Below are positions 1 to 10,000 of a DNA stretch of 24,471 bases, one piece after another. Location: positions 37,308-61,778 of the forward strand of contig MLAK01000650.1 of NCBI GenBank assembly GCA_001839685.1, in the 5' to 3' direction. This DNA is from Tritrichomonas foetus (lineage: Eukaryota > Parabasalia > Tritrichomonadida > Tritrichomonadidae). Position 1 is the first letter of the stretch. Each line of letters begins with the position of its first letter. The notes beneath the pieces are model-generated. The model was not told the origin of the DNA and did no database searches. It was given only the letters and a program-made list of their open reading frames with translations. The translations under genes and the position numbers were made by a program.

Positions 1-1373
1 TTTTTTTTTCTAAAATTCATTTTTCAGAAGGTGCGAATAACTTTTTTTTGAAAATTAATTTTTATTTGATATTGATATTATATGGTTAATAAATTGGCAA
101 TAATATATTGCAAATAAAGATTGTTTTTTCTGTGATTTTTTGAAGTTTGGGGAAATTGAATAGACATTCAAAAAGTTTCACCAAAAAACATCCTTTTTTA
201 CAGATATTGGTAGAAGCAGAGGAATACTTTGAAAATGTGATATATTTATATTATATTATATTTATTGAAATTCTACGAAGAATTATAGCGAAATAATGAA
301 AATTCGAGTTTTTTAGGATTTTTATTTCAATTTTTTTCAGAAAAGAATGTTGTGTTAGAATATGAGTGTTCAAAAATAAATGGTCTATCATAAATATACA
401 TGGTATTTATTTGTAATTATACTCGAAAAAATTAGAAAATATTAAGTAGATGATGTGTAAAAATTCAAAAATAAAAAAACTCTTTGGTGTACAGAACGGC
501 CTATTCATTATTTTTTTAATTTCACTTGATAAAAATAAATTATATCAAAAATAACTAGGATTTGGGGTTAGAGATCCTGAAAAATTGAAAAACCACGGTT
601 TTAGAAATTATTATTTTTTCTACCCTTTAAAACCATTTAAACTTCAAATTAATTATATATTCATAATATTTAAATATAAATAAGATTATACTATGAAATT
701 TAAATCAAATTAATAATTTTTTACTGAAAAAAAATCAAATATCATTTTTCGAAATTGTCAAGTGACCAAGCTTCTGAACAATTTAATAATCATATATCGA
801 TAGTCTATCTAGTATGTAACGATGCAGTGTTTTTCTTTTTTCNAGAAACTTATCCTGTCTGGANAAAAAGTTGATTCAAATTATCTTTATACGATGTTTT
901 TAGAAAGTTGCAATTTAATTTTTAAGGAAATTTCCCATCTTGCATTTGCATATTAACGATTTAAATTAATTAATAAAGCGTTTTTTATTATTGCTTTGTT
1001 GAGGTGTTGTTCAAAATAGACCAGAAAAAAAAAAAAAAATATCTCATCAAGTTAAATCTGTTTAAGAGCTTTTTATTATTTGCAACTATAATGATAGTTA
1101 ATTACCTCAGTATTTGATGGCTTTGCTTGTCTTTGTGATGTTTGAATCATTTTTCAGCATTGTAAAAAATATGTGAATGAGTAGAAAGTAAAAATAACGC
1201 TAGTTTAATATTAATACTAAATAATATTTTAAATATATTGTGTATATCACTATAAAGTCTAAAAATATAGTAAAATATCTCAATTCATTGTTGAATTTGA
1301 CAAAAACAAAAAAGTTAAAATTATAACAATTCCATAACAATATCTGAAAAAATAGCTAACAATACATTGTTCA
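1..1373. other. AT-rich intergenic region, no gene seen
   Basis: No reading frame of useful length or protein-like composition was found on either strand. The stretch is rich in A and T runs, including a 15-A run near 1025-1040. It includes two undetermined bases (N) at 843 and 864, the only ambiguous positions noticed in the window. The part next to 1374 is the 3' flank of the Yak1-like kinase. A short AACAAT/ATTGTT inverted repeat lies just past that gene's stop. Confidence 0.6.
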
Positions 1374-2663
1374 TTATGACATATCAGTTGTAATAAATGA
1401 ATGTTCTAGTGCTTCTTCAGGCGAAATTCTTTGGTTTGGATCAACAGCCAACATTTTCAATAAAAGATCAATAAAGAGTCTTCGAAAATGGGTTTGTTGA
1501 CGCTGAGCTTCTGGAGTAACACCTCTTCCAAATCTGTATTCAAGGATCAATTTATCGATTTCACTATACATAAAATAGCGCATCCCTTCAACAACTGGTA
1601 TATTTTTTTGGCGGCAAATTTCATTTTCGCCTTTCCAAAACCCATTCTGATCAAAGAATTCCTCCCTTCGAGGGGAGGAGGCTACCATTTCAGGGGGAAT
1701 TTGACCAAATGATTCTACGATAAGTTGTAATAAATTTATTTCATTTTGACCTGGAAAAAGAGGCAATCCAATGAAAAGTTCAAATAAAAGACATCCAAGT
1801 GACCAAATATCAATAGAAGGCCCATAAGGAAGTCTTAAAACAACTTCTGGAGCTCGATAATATCTTGATTGTATATAAAATGGAGGATTTTTATTTTCTT
1901 TTGAATTGTTATTTGGATTATTACTATTTTTTGAATTTGGACTGCTGTTTGTTGTTGGCTGAACCCAGGCTGATCCGAAATCGATTATTTTCACAGAATC
2001 AGAAAAACCATCAGACAAGAGAATGTTTTCTGGTTTGATATCACCATGAACGATACCCAGGTTTTTGAGAACAACAAGGGATTCTAAAAGTTGACGAGCC
2101 GTCGTTTGAACAAGTGCGATTTTCAATCCTTTGAAGTTGTGCCTCATCATAATTTGATGAAAATCAAACGAAAGAAGCTCCTGAAGCATGCAGAAATGGC
2201 CATTATAAGTGAATGTATCATACAGATGAACAAAGTTATCATATTCTTGAGAATTGGAATTATTGGCATTAATATCTGAATGGCCCCGATTGGCCACATT
2301 GTTTGAGAACCTGGACTCTTGCTGGATGTACCTGAATATGCTGGCTTCTTTCTCGATGTGCTGGCGAATTTTTGGAAGCGACTTGGAAATCTTTAATGCG
2401 TACGAAATGTTAGTTAGAGCATCCTGCTCATTTCGGTTTGAACTCGGCGATGATCTTTGGTGATTTTGAAACACTTCAATAACTTGAAAAACTTGGCCAA
2501 ATTGGCCATAACCAAGTTTCTTTATAATTCGATAAGTATGGCCTTTCTCGTCGTGAATTAAATCGTTTGCGCGAACAATAAGATCACCATTAGCATTGTC
2601 GCAAGCTAGCGGTGCAATGGGAACGCCCGGCTGAGTGAGAACGACTTCTTCTAAGGAAGCCAT
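1374..2663 (-). CDS. Yak1/DYRK-like dual-specificity protein kinase (CMGC group)
   Basis: This 429-residue protein phosphorylates Ser/Thr and probably autophosphorylates on Tyr, as DYRK-family kinases do. A Yak1-type lead-in (GDLIVRANDLI, residues 26-36) precedes the glycine loop LGYGQFGQV (50-58). The ATP-binding Lys is K91 (YALK), the catalytic loop is HGDIKPEN (206-213, D208), the metal site is DFG (228-230), and the DYRK signature YIQSRYYRAPE spans 263-273. IDIWSLGC (284-291) and RIS near 412 complete the C-lobe. Y263 matches the second Tyr of the DYRK YxY switch; the first is Pro (P261). A Ser/Asn/Lys-rich insert (about 237-258) lengthens the activation loop. The domain fills nearly the whole protein, so targeting tails are short. 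The start fits: an initiator-like TCATTA lies 13 nt upstream. The gene is divergent from the MAST/Rim15-like kinase. Kinase status is sure; Yak1 rather than another DYRK is inference. Confidence 0.93.
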   Translation of the reverse strand: MASLEEVVLTQPGVPIAPLACDNANGDLIVRANDLIHDEKGHTYRIIKKLGYGQFGQVFQVIEVFQNHQRSSPSSNRNEQDALTNISYALKISKSLPKIRQHIEKEASIFRYIQQESRFSNNVANRGHSDINANNSNSQEYDNFVHLYDTFTYNGHFCMLQELLSFDFHQIMMRHNFKGLKIALVQTTARQLLESLVVLKNLGIVHGDIKPENILLSDGFSDSVKIIDFGSAWVQPTTNSSPNSKNSNNPNNNSKENKNPPFYIQSRYYRAPEVVLRLPYGPSIDIWSLGCLLFELFIGLPLFPGQNEINLLQLIVESFGQIPPEMVASSPRREEFFDQNGFWKGENEICRQKNIPVVEGMRYFMYSEIDKLILEYRFGRGVTPEAQRQQTHFRRLFIDLLLKMLAVDPNQRISPEEALEHSFITTDMS

Positions 2664-2683
2664 TCAATTCATTAATGAATTGA
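2664..2683. repeat. Perfect 20-bp palindrome abutting the kinase start codon
   Basis: TCAATTCATTAATGAATTGA reads the same on both strands and touches the ATG at 2663. It contains the initiator-like TCATTA on both strands. On the minus strand it also carries an extra ATG (2672-2670) followed by AAT and TGA, directly and in frame before the annotated ATG. A 10-bp arm is long for chance even in AT-rich DNA. It could be a dimeric transcription-factor site overlying the transcription start. Confidence 0.85.
2673..2678 (-). promoter_or_regulatory. Initiator (Inr)-like element of the Yak1-like kinase
   Basis: TCATTA on the minus strand matches the trichomonad initiator pattern TCA(+1)Y(T/A), in which transcription begins at the A. 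Start at 2676 would give a 13-nt leader, in line with the very short leaders known in Trichomonas vaginalis. It would also place another AUG 4 nt from the cap, followed by AAU UGA. Confidence 0.5.
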
Positions 2684-3578
2684 TAACTTTTGTAAATTTT
2701 TCTGATGTTTACAGAAAAATTCATGAAGTGATATGAAATGATGTTAAGATATTCTTTCAAATAATTACTTTTCTGGTATTAAATAGCCAAAAATTCAATG
2801 CTGTTGCCCATGTATACATTTAAAGTGCGCGTCAGAAACTCCAAATCAAGATATCTTTCTTATTTATTCTCATTCATTATGTTATAAACTCAGTCGATTC
2901 TGATCAAAAGCTCTTGTAGTTTTTGATTATCACTGCTTTGCAAAGAAAGCAGGTATTTCAGATTCGAAAAAATCTTTTCGATTTATAAAATGAGAAATCG
3001 GTGGCTAATTAGGTGAAATGGAAGGCCCAATTAATACGATAGTGATTCCATAATGATTGTTCCAATCGAATCATTTTTTATCTTGTTAATCAAAAACTCA
3101 AAAGTGAATTAAGAAAATTCTCTGTGTTTTGTTTCGCCATTGGTAATGAAAAGTTCAAATATATATTAGGGAATTTGTAAGACATATTATTGAAGGAAAT
3201 GATATCTTGCTGGACTTAGGTCTTTAAATCGAAATTAATGGGACACTATTGAAATTTCTGAGATGTGTAGAATCCACTATCTCAAATTTAGATTCCCCCA
3301 GAATCTCGAAATCAATCATCTGAATTTACTTCTACTTTTTCTTTGGTTGCGATTAATATTATTTGAATTTGAACAAAATTAAAACCATTTAAAAAGTTCA
3401 TCTCTACAACCAAATTAATAATTCAAATATCTCCTATCATTTGAAAGTCCATACTGATAAAGAAAAAATTCAATAAAGTGTGAAATCAAATTCAATAGTC
3501 ACTACAACGACACATCAGCATTTTGAATACTATCATTTTGGCATAAACAAGTTGTGAAAACTCATAAGTGGTTAAATT
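2684..3578. other. Divergent intergenic region between two kinase genes
   Basis: About 900 bp separate the divergent Yak1-like and MAST/Rim15-like kinase genes and must hold both upstream regions. No protein-coding frame or tRNA-like B box was seen. Its most structured part is the hairpin cluster at 2933-3073. Confidence 0.6.
2933..3073. repeat. Cluster of short inverted repeats (four hairpins)
   Basis: Four stem-loops lie within about 140 bp. CTGCTTT/AAAGCAG (2933-2952) has a 6-nt loop and includes the palindrome CTTTGCAAAG. TCGAAAA/TTTTCGA (2964-2981) has a 4-nt loop. CGATTT/AAATCG (2979-3000) overlaps it as an alternative. TGATTC..GATTG/CAATC..GAATCA (3043-3073) has 11 paired bases, a one-sided 6-nt bulge and a 3-nt loop, followed by a T run. 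The arms contain G and C, so they are less trivial than pure AT repeats. They could be regulatory sites or part of a small structured RNA; neither is shown. Confidence 0.45.
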
Positions 3579-3583
3579 TCATT
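3579..3583 (+). promoter_or_regulatory. Initiator (Inr)-like element of the MAST/Rim15-like kinase
   Basis: TCATT lies 4 nt before the ATG at 3588 and fits the trichomonad initiator. A start at A3581 leaves a 7-nt leader. This spacing favours ATG 3588 over the in-frame Met codon at 3630. Confidence 0.5.
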
Positions 3584-3587
3584 GAAA

Positions 3588-6500
3588 ATGAAGTGTAAAC
3601 ACCTTTCAAAAATTGGATTCCAAATTTTCATGAATCCTTCTTCTTTTCGTTCCACAATGAATCCAATGCGATCTTCGTCAACATTTCATGTACCGCCAGA
3701 ACTTACCGAAATCCTGCAGGCAAAATCACATAATTACAAGCGATACTATCTCACATTAAAATCTCAACAAACAGTCATTCAAAACTTTCTCGAGAATCTT
3801 TCCAAAACGGTCATCGACGATGATGATAAACCCACAGTCGCCACGATTGAAAGTTGCGCAAATTCACTCCTGAATTGTACTTATGGCGAACTTTTGATTA
3901 TAACTGCATCAACTCAAAATTTGGTCAATTCAATGATCTCAAATTCACACGGAAATAAACCTATTGACAAATTGATTTATCACCTTCTTAATTCGGTGAT
4001 GGCAATCAATAAATTATTTACATCAATTCAAAACGAATTTTCGAAAATGCCACAAATACACGATTCAAGTAGTAACGATAGTCTTGACAGCCTTCAGAAC
4101 AGCCCAAATAATTCACTGCAGACAAATCATGATAATAATAATAATGCAAATTTGACTGAAAATTTTAATGGTTTTGAAAGGGAAGAAAATAGTGAAAAAA
4201 GTATTATAGCTCATTCTCCAAACACAGATCTAGGTTTGAGAGGCACAATTTTAAATTTTTCCGATTTTGATCATAACTCAACTTCAAATGGCAATAATAA
4301 TTCAAATGAAAAGGGTGAAAGTGATTCTGATATTATTTGTGAGGATGATACAATTCTTTGTAGAATTTGTGATGAACATGTTCGAATTGATCAATTTGCA
4401 GAACACACAGAATCTTGTATTAAAGCATATAAATACGAAGAAAAAATCATGCTAATTTATAATAGAATGCTTGATCTTCAAAACCAAATCTGCGAATATC
4501 ATCTTCGTGTTAATTGGCCTGGAAATGCAAAAGAGGCTGTTCAAGTTTATTTACCATTATTTCGATGCTCACTTTTATTAGAAAGAGCTAACGAAATAGA
4601 TCCTAAAAATGAAGATGCTGCTGAAGAACTCGGCTTCATTGCAGACATAATGACGCAAATTAGCATGTCGTTAATAAAAAGTTCAATGTCAGAATTAATA
4701 ATGCAAATAAAAGAACAAGTTATTGCAAAAAAGAATACTTCGATTGTAATTAGACGAGCAGCTGCTGTTTTAAAGAATACTCGAATTAGTGGAAATGCGG
4801 ATACTAACAAAAGTTCACAAATTAACATTTCTGATTTCGATTTCATAAAAAGGATTTCTTCTGGAGCTTTCGCGCGCGTTTTTTTGGCAAAGAAAAAAGT
4901 ATCGAGCGACATTTATGCAATCAAAGTTTTACCAAAAGATGACGTAGTTCAGAAGAATCAAGTGAAAAGGGTCGTGCTTGAAAAAGACATTTTATTGAAG
5001 TTCAATAATCCTTACATAATCAATTTCTGTATGTTTTTTTGAGGTTTTATTTGAGTATTTAATTCATTTTTATTTATTTTATATTTAATTCTTATTATTT
5101 AGATGATTACCAAAGAACAAAGAAAACCGAAAACGGGAAAAAATATCAAAGAAACAATCAAAACAAAACTCATTTTGATACGAACGATTTGTTTTTTTAA
5201 ATCAAATATTTCAAAATATGACCGAGATAATAATTGCTAGATTAACAATAGAACGTTAAGTAATTTCATAATATTAATATAAATCCAAAAATTAATTTTT
5301 TCCTAAAAAAAAAAATCATGTATTATTTTAAGAATTAAATTTATGATATTAAATTAAATTAAAATGAATTAAATGCTCAAATTAAATCCATTTTTTATAA
5401 TTTTTTTCTAACTCACAGATTATTCAATTTCTGGCACAAAAAATCTTTATTTGGTAATGGAATATCTTCCTGGAGGTGATCTTTATTCTCTCCTTCAAGA
5501 ATGCGGCTCACTTGACGAGCACACATCCAAAATTTATACTTTTCAAATCGCCACCGCTCTTGCCTACCTCCATTCACATGGAATTATTCACAGAGACATA
5601 AAACCAGACAACATCCTTATCAGTGCTGATGGAACTCTCAAATTGACTGATTTTGGTCTTTCCTATATTGGACTTGTTGGCAGACACATCGCCAAAGAAG
5701 ACGATGATGGAAATCTCGTAAAATCAAACTCCATGGTTGGAACACCTGATTACATTGCACCAGAAATCGTCCTGAATCATGAACACAGCTTCACAGTTGA
5801 CTGGTGGTCGCTCGGTGTTATGATTTACGAATTCTTTTACGGAACACCACCTTTCCACTCTGATACAGAGAAACAAATTCATGATAACATCATTCACGGA
5901 CGCTACACCTTTCCTGACGAAAACCCAAAACAATCACAAAACGATCAACAACAAAATAGTCAAAAACAGAGTAATGAGAGAGTTGGAGATGGTGATGAAG
6001 AGGATTATCAAGTTGAGATTTCGGATGTTGCCAAAGATTTGATTCGAAGGCTTCTTGAAGTTGATCCCAAAAAAAGAATCGGTGCGCATGGAAGTGGTGA
6101 AGTTTTACGACATCCTTGGTTTTCAGGCTTGAAAATTGGAGAAATTGAGGCACCTTTTGTTCCAACACTTCGAAATGCAGAAGACACTCAATACTTCCAA
6201 ACTCGATACCAATTCAACGAAAATGATGACAGTGACATACTTTGTGATATTAATGATTCATCAAGTTCCCGTGCAAAGGTGAATCACAATCGATCAAGGA
6301 GTGTTACAGGTTCTTCTCTTTTAATGTCACAAAGTTTACTTAAGAGTGGTTCTTTTCAGGAAGGGGAAAGTGAAAGTTTTGATGAAATGGCAAATTTTCC
6401 TTCTTTAAGTGTGAGCACAGCAGAACTTGAAAACCAATTTCCATCAATTGCTATATCACAACTTGAAAACATAAATAAAAAGGCTCTTCGAAAGTTGAAA

Positions 6501-6686
6501 GATAAAGTTCCACCTGCTTCAAAGAGTTTTGCTGCAATCAGTGTTGGAAAGGAAAAAATTCCACTTCCTGACACAGCTCTGAAACAGAGAAGATCTTTTC
6601 TGGTAAACACTGGAACAGTGGATGATATGCTACTTCCAAGCCCAAGGCCGTCGCTGAGTTCCAATGCCAGCGCGAATGAAGATTAG
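3588..6686 (+). CDS. AGC protein kinase of the MAST/IRE/Rim15 group, two exons (3588-5028, 5419-6686)
   Basis: Splicing out 5029-5418 gives one 902-residue frame; neither exon alone encodes a complete kinase. A C2HC zinc-finger-like motif (C258, C261, H273, C277) precedes the kinase, as in plant IRE and fission-yeast Cek1-type kinases. The kinase domain runs about 416-715: glycine loop [10 protein letters not shown]446 (AIK), [21 protein letters not shown] (538-545, D540), DFGLSYIGL (D558) and GTPDYIAPE (APE 594-596). Its DFGLSxIGL and tail DTQYFQTR resemble MAST kinases (DTSYFDTR). A Gln/Asn-rich insert breaks the C-lobe near residue 650. The linker before the finger is Asn/Ser-rich and the C-terminus is Ser-rich, with likely phosphosites. 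Relatives control the cell cycle, growth and entry into quiescence; the role here is inferred. ATG 3588 is preferred for its initiator; a Met at 3630 is the alternative. Exon 2 joins in frame as [19 protein letters not shown]. Confidence 0.92.
5029..5418 (+). other. Spliceosomal intron, 390 nt, phase 1
   Basis: The donor is GTATGT (5029-5034). The acceptor block TCTAACTCACAG ends at 5418 and matches the Trichomonas vaginalis motif ACTAACACACAG at 10 of 12 positions, with branch site and acceptor fused. The interior is strongly AT-rich with stops in frame (TGA at 5041). Joining the exons rebuilds an unbroken kinase core across beta strands 4 and 5, with the split codon T|AT giving Tyr. It looks long compared with the introns described for T. 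vaginalis. Confidence 0.93.
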
Positions 6687-7005
6687 ACTAATTGATTCAG
6701 GAATTATAATGTGATGAAAACTAATGCGAAATTTATGATTATTTTTGTTTTTTATTAATAAACTAAATATCCATGTTATTATATTTCCCAATCATTGTTG
6801 TTTAAATATAAACTATTACAATCCCCATTGTTTCATAAATTCAGAATTCTTCTTGATTCTTTATCAATATAAAAGGGGATAGATAAATAGATATAAATTG
6901 ATAAAAGTGTAACAAAAAAGCAGGGATTAACAATTACAATTACAATCAAAATAAAAAGAAAGCATAAATGATTTGCACATTTTTTTTATATATCTATTAA
7001 AAAAG
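6687..7005. other. Convergent 3' intergenic region
   Basis: 319 bp between the stops of two convergent genes. No reading frame was seen. An AATAAA at 6757-6762, about 70 nt past the plus-strand stop, could act as a polyadenylation signal. In T. vaginalis a UAAA near the stop codon serves this role, so the assignment is weak. No clear signal was seen for the minus-strand gene. Confidence 0.4.
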
Positions 7006-10000
7006 TTATTTTTCATTTCCAAATTGTTGTAATCCAGTCGAACTATTAGTTGGTGTTTCATGGCTGGAAAGTTGAAATGTCATATTTGGTTTTCCAGGTC
7101 GAACAAGAAAAGAATTTGTTTTTCCTTTGCCCTTGAGATATATTTCCCCTCTTGGTTCAATTGAAAACAATTCGTTTGTATTAACTAAATTATATGTATC
7201 TTGGGAAATTTGGATATTTCCAGGAATATCAGTACTTTGAAGTCGTGATGCAATGTTAATTGGATCACCGATAATATCAAAAACTGGTTTATCTGTTCCT
7301 AAAACACCTGCAATGAGCGGACCACCAGTGTTTACACCAATTCTTACACTTAATACTGCATTTAATTTAATATTAGTTTCATCGAGAAATGATAGGGCAT
7401 CAAACCCAAATTTAATCATTTGTTCGGCATGAACAACTGGTGGTTCATCAGGCGAAAACAAACCACCTGCACACATATAAACATCACCAATTAATTTAAT
7501 TTTTAGTAATTGCTCATAATTTGTTAAAGCTTCATCAAAAGCACCAAAAAGCATAGACAGGTTACACATAATTTCTTTTGGCGTTAACGTTGCTGCATAT
7601 TCACTAAACTTGACGATATCAATGAACATAATAGTTGAAGAAGGAACAGAGAAAGAAATATCTTTTTCACCACGATTAATTCGAAGAACTATATCTCTAG
7701 GCAAAATTTGATATAATAATGATTCACTTTGTTTCTTTGCTTCTTCGGCTTCCTTTTGTTGTTGAAGTAACTGCGTTTCATTTCGAAAAATAATAACGAA
7801 TGACTTTATTGAGTTTTCATCATTTTGACTTGTCATTCCTAAAATTGTGATGGCGCATGGAATTTTTGTGTCATCATCTGTAATTGTTGTTGTGTGGTCT
7901 TCATAAGTTGGTGGACTTTGTTTATTTTTAATCAGACCAATTTGAGATAAAATTTTTTGTTTTTCATTTTCATCGATAACTGTTGTAATATGCTGACCAA
8001 GAAGTTGATCTGGAGTATATCCAAGTAAATTAGTCACTGAAGGATTAATATTTTCAATAATTCCATTCAGTGCAATGCATAAAATACAATCAGTACTATT
8101 ATGAATCACTGATCGAGCAGTAGTCATGACAGCAGAAGATTTATCACTTGATCGATCAAGGATGTATTCAATTAATTCAGCTCTTGCAACAACAGCAATC
8201 GGATTCACTCTTCGAAGAAGTAATAATATCGAGCCATAACAAGAATCATAATGTAGAGCTAATAAAATCATCATAATGAATATAAAAACTGATAGAATAA
8301 ATTCAATAGAATAAGTTATATTCATTTCTGTTTTATAGGCTGATAGAAACTTCTTATATAAATTTTCAAAACTTTCATCAACAGAAATTAAGACAGGGAC
8401 AACATGCGCTTGGGAAATATGTAAGACATTTAAGGGAACATCTGTATTAATAAGACCTTGATACGTGTCTAATTTTACAAGAAGCTCAGTTATCATATCC
8501 ATATAAAATAATATTAAATGTTCAACAGAAGAACAACGATACAATTCATGCAAATTTGTGTTACTTGCATTCATTATACATTGTTCACTATGTAATAATC
8601 GATTAAGATCACTATCAAAACTTGACGGCGGTGGAATATCATCTTTTTCTTGAGTAATGATATTCATGGCATTTTGAAGACGTGTTGCATCTTCTTGTAA
8701 CAAATATAAAACCATTTCTCGAGTTGTAACATTTGTTTCAGGAATTACAGATGAATTGGAAATAATCACAGCTTCTAATGACCAAATTAACATTTCAATA
8801 GACAGTGATTTGCATAATCGAGCATTCATTAACCAGGTAGTCATATAATTAAACTTCGAATTATAACCACTGATGGAGTTAAACAATTGTACGAATATTA
8901 AAATGGATACAACAATAAATCCAATTGCAAATAATATTAAAATATAAACAGTGGAATTAACACCTGATGATTCTGTCGCTCGCTTTGCAATTTCTTCTTC
9001 ACCATTACTATCTTTCCTTAATGGCATGGATGCTTCATGTTTTACTGTTGAATCAAGATTTATAAGCATTTTCAGAAACTTGATAAGTTCAAAGTAATAC
9101 AATAAAGCAACAACTAAAAATGAAGTAAAAGAAATAACAAATAATGATAATGGTAAAATATACATTATCAAATCGACTACTTTCTGAGTGTCTGAATAAT
9201 CATTTGTACTTGATAAACTTAAAGATGTACGTAGTGATGTAAATGCATTAAATAATGATTCTAAAGTTCTAATTAAAGTACAAAAATGGTCAAATCCTGC
9301 ATACCAATGAAAATAATCTGTATTTCCAGTAATATTGGATTGAAGGTAATATAAATATGATAAAATGGATTGAAGATTATCTTTTTGTGCTGTTATTGGA
9401 CCTCCATTGGCGCAAAATGTCAAATCAAGGGATTCATTCAGAAGTGGGCCAGTTAGAGTGTAAATATCATAATCAAGATGTTCCATAGTAAATTCAGCAA
9501 TATTTTTAAGGAAATTAACATAATATTCTCTCGATTTAACAGTATACATGAGCGCATTCTGTTTCCATGAATTTGACCGATTAAAATATGGATTAAACCA
9601 TAAATTGCTATCTGATGTTCCAATATCTGCATACATTGAAGAATCATCAAATACTTCAATTTGATTTACAAGATGTAACAGAAGACAAGCTGTACTTGAA
9701 TATAAATTTAGCCGAATTTGATTAGATAATTCAATTCTATCAGCAACAGAATTCCTGTTATTAAATATGTTAATGAAATAGAAATATAAAAATGAACATG
9801 AGCCAAGCATTAAAAGCAAACAAAACAATGAAACGATTTTAAGTTTTCCAGAATTTTTTGCTTTCTTTTCATTGGTTGCATTTTGAAGAGCAGTTCTCAT
9901 GCGTGCATGAGTTATAAGTATTTTAGCAATGCCTTCTTCCATTGCCAAATCCATTGATGAAAATGTATTAGAGAAATTTGAGTTCGATGATTTACGATTA

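Noticed and set aside
843..864. Ambiguous bases in otherwise clean sequence
   Set aside because: Two N calls in noncoding DNA are most simply assembly uncertainty.
1021..1045. A15 run as a possible retroposed poly(A) tail
   Set aside because: No coding remnant or target-site duplication was seen beside it; long A runs are common in this DNA.
5451..6686. Separate kinase gene starting within exon 2
   Set aside because: It would begin at a TTG inside the hinge region and lack the glycine loop and ATP-binding Lys. The intron explains the break fully.
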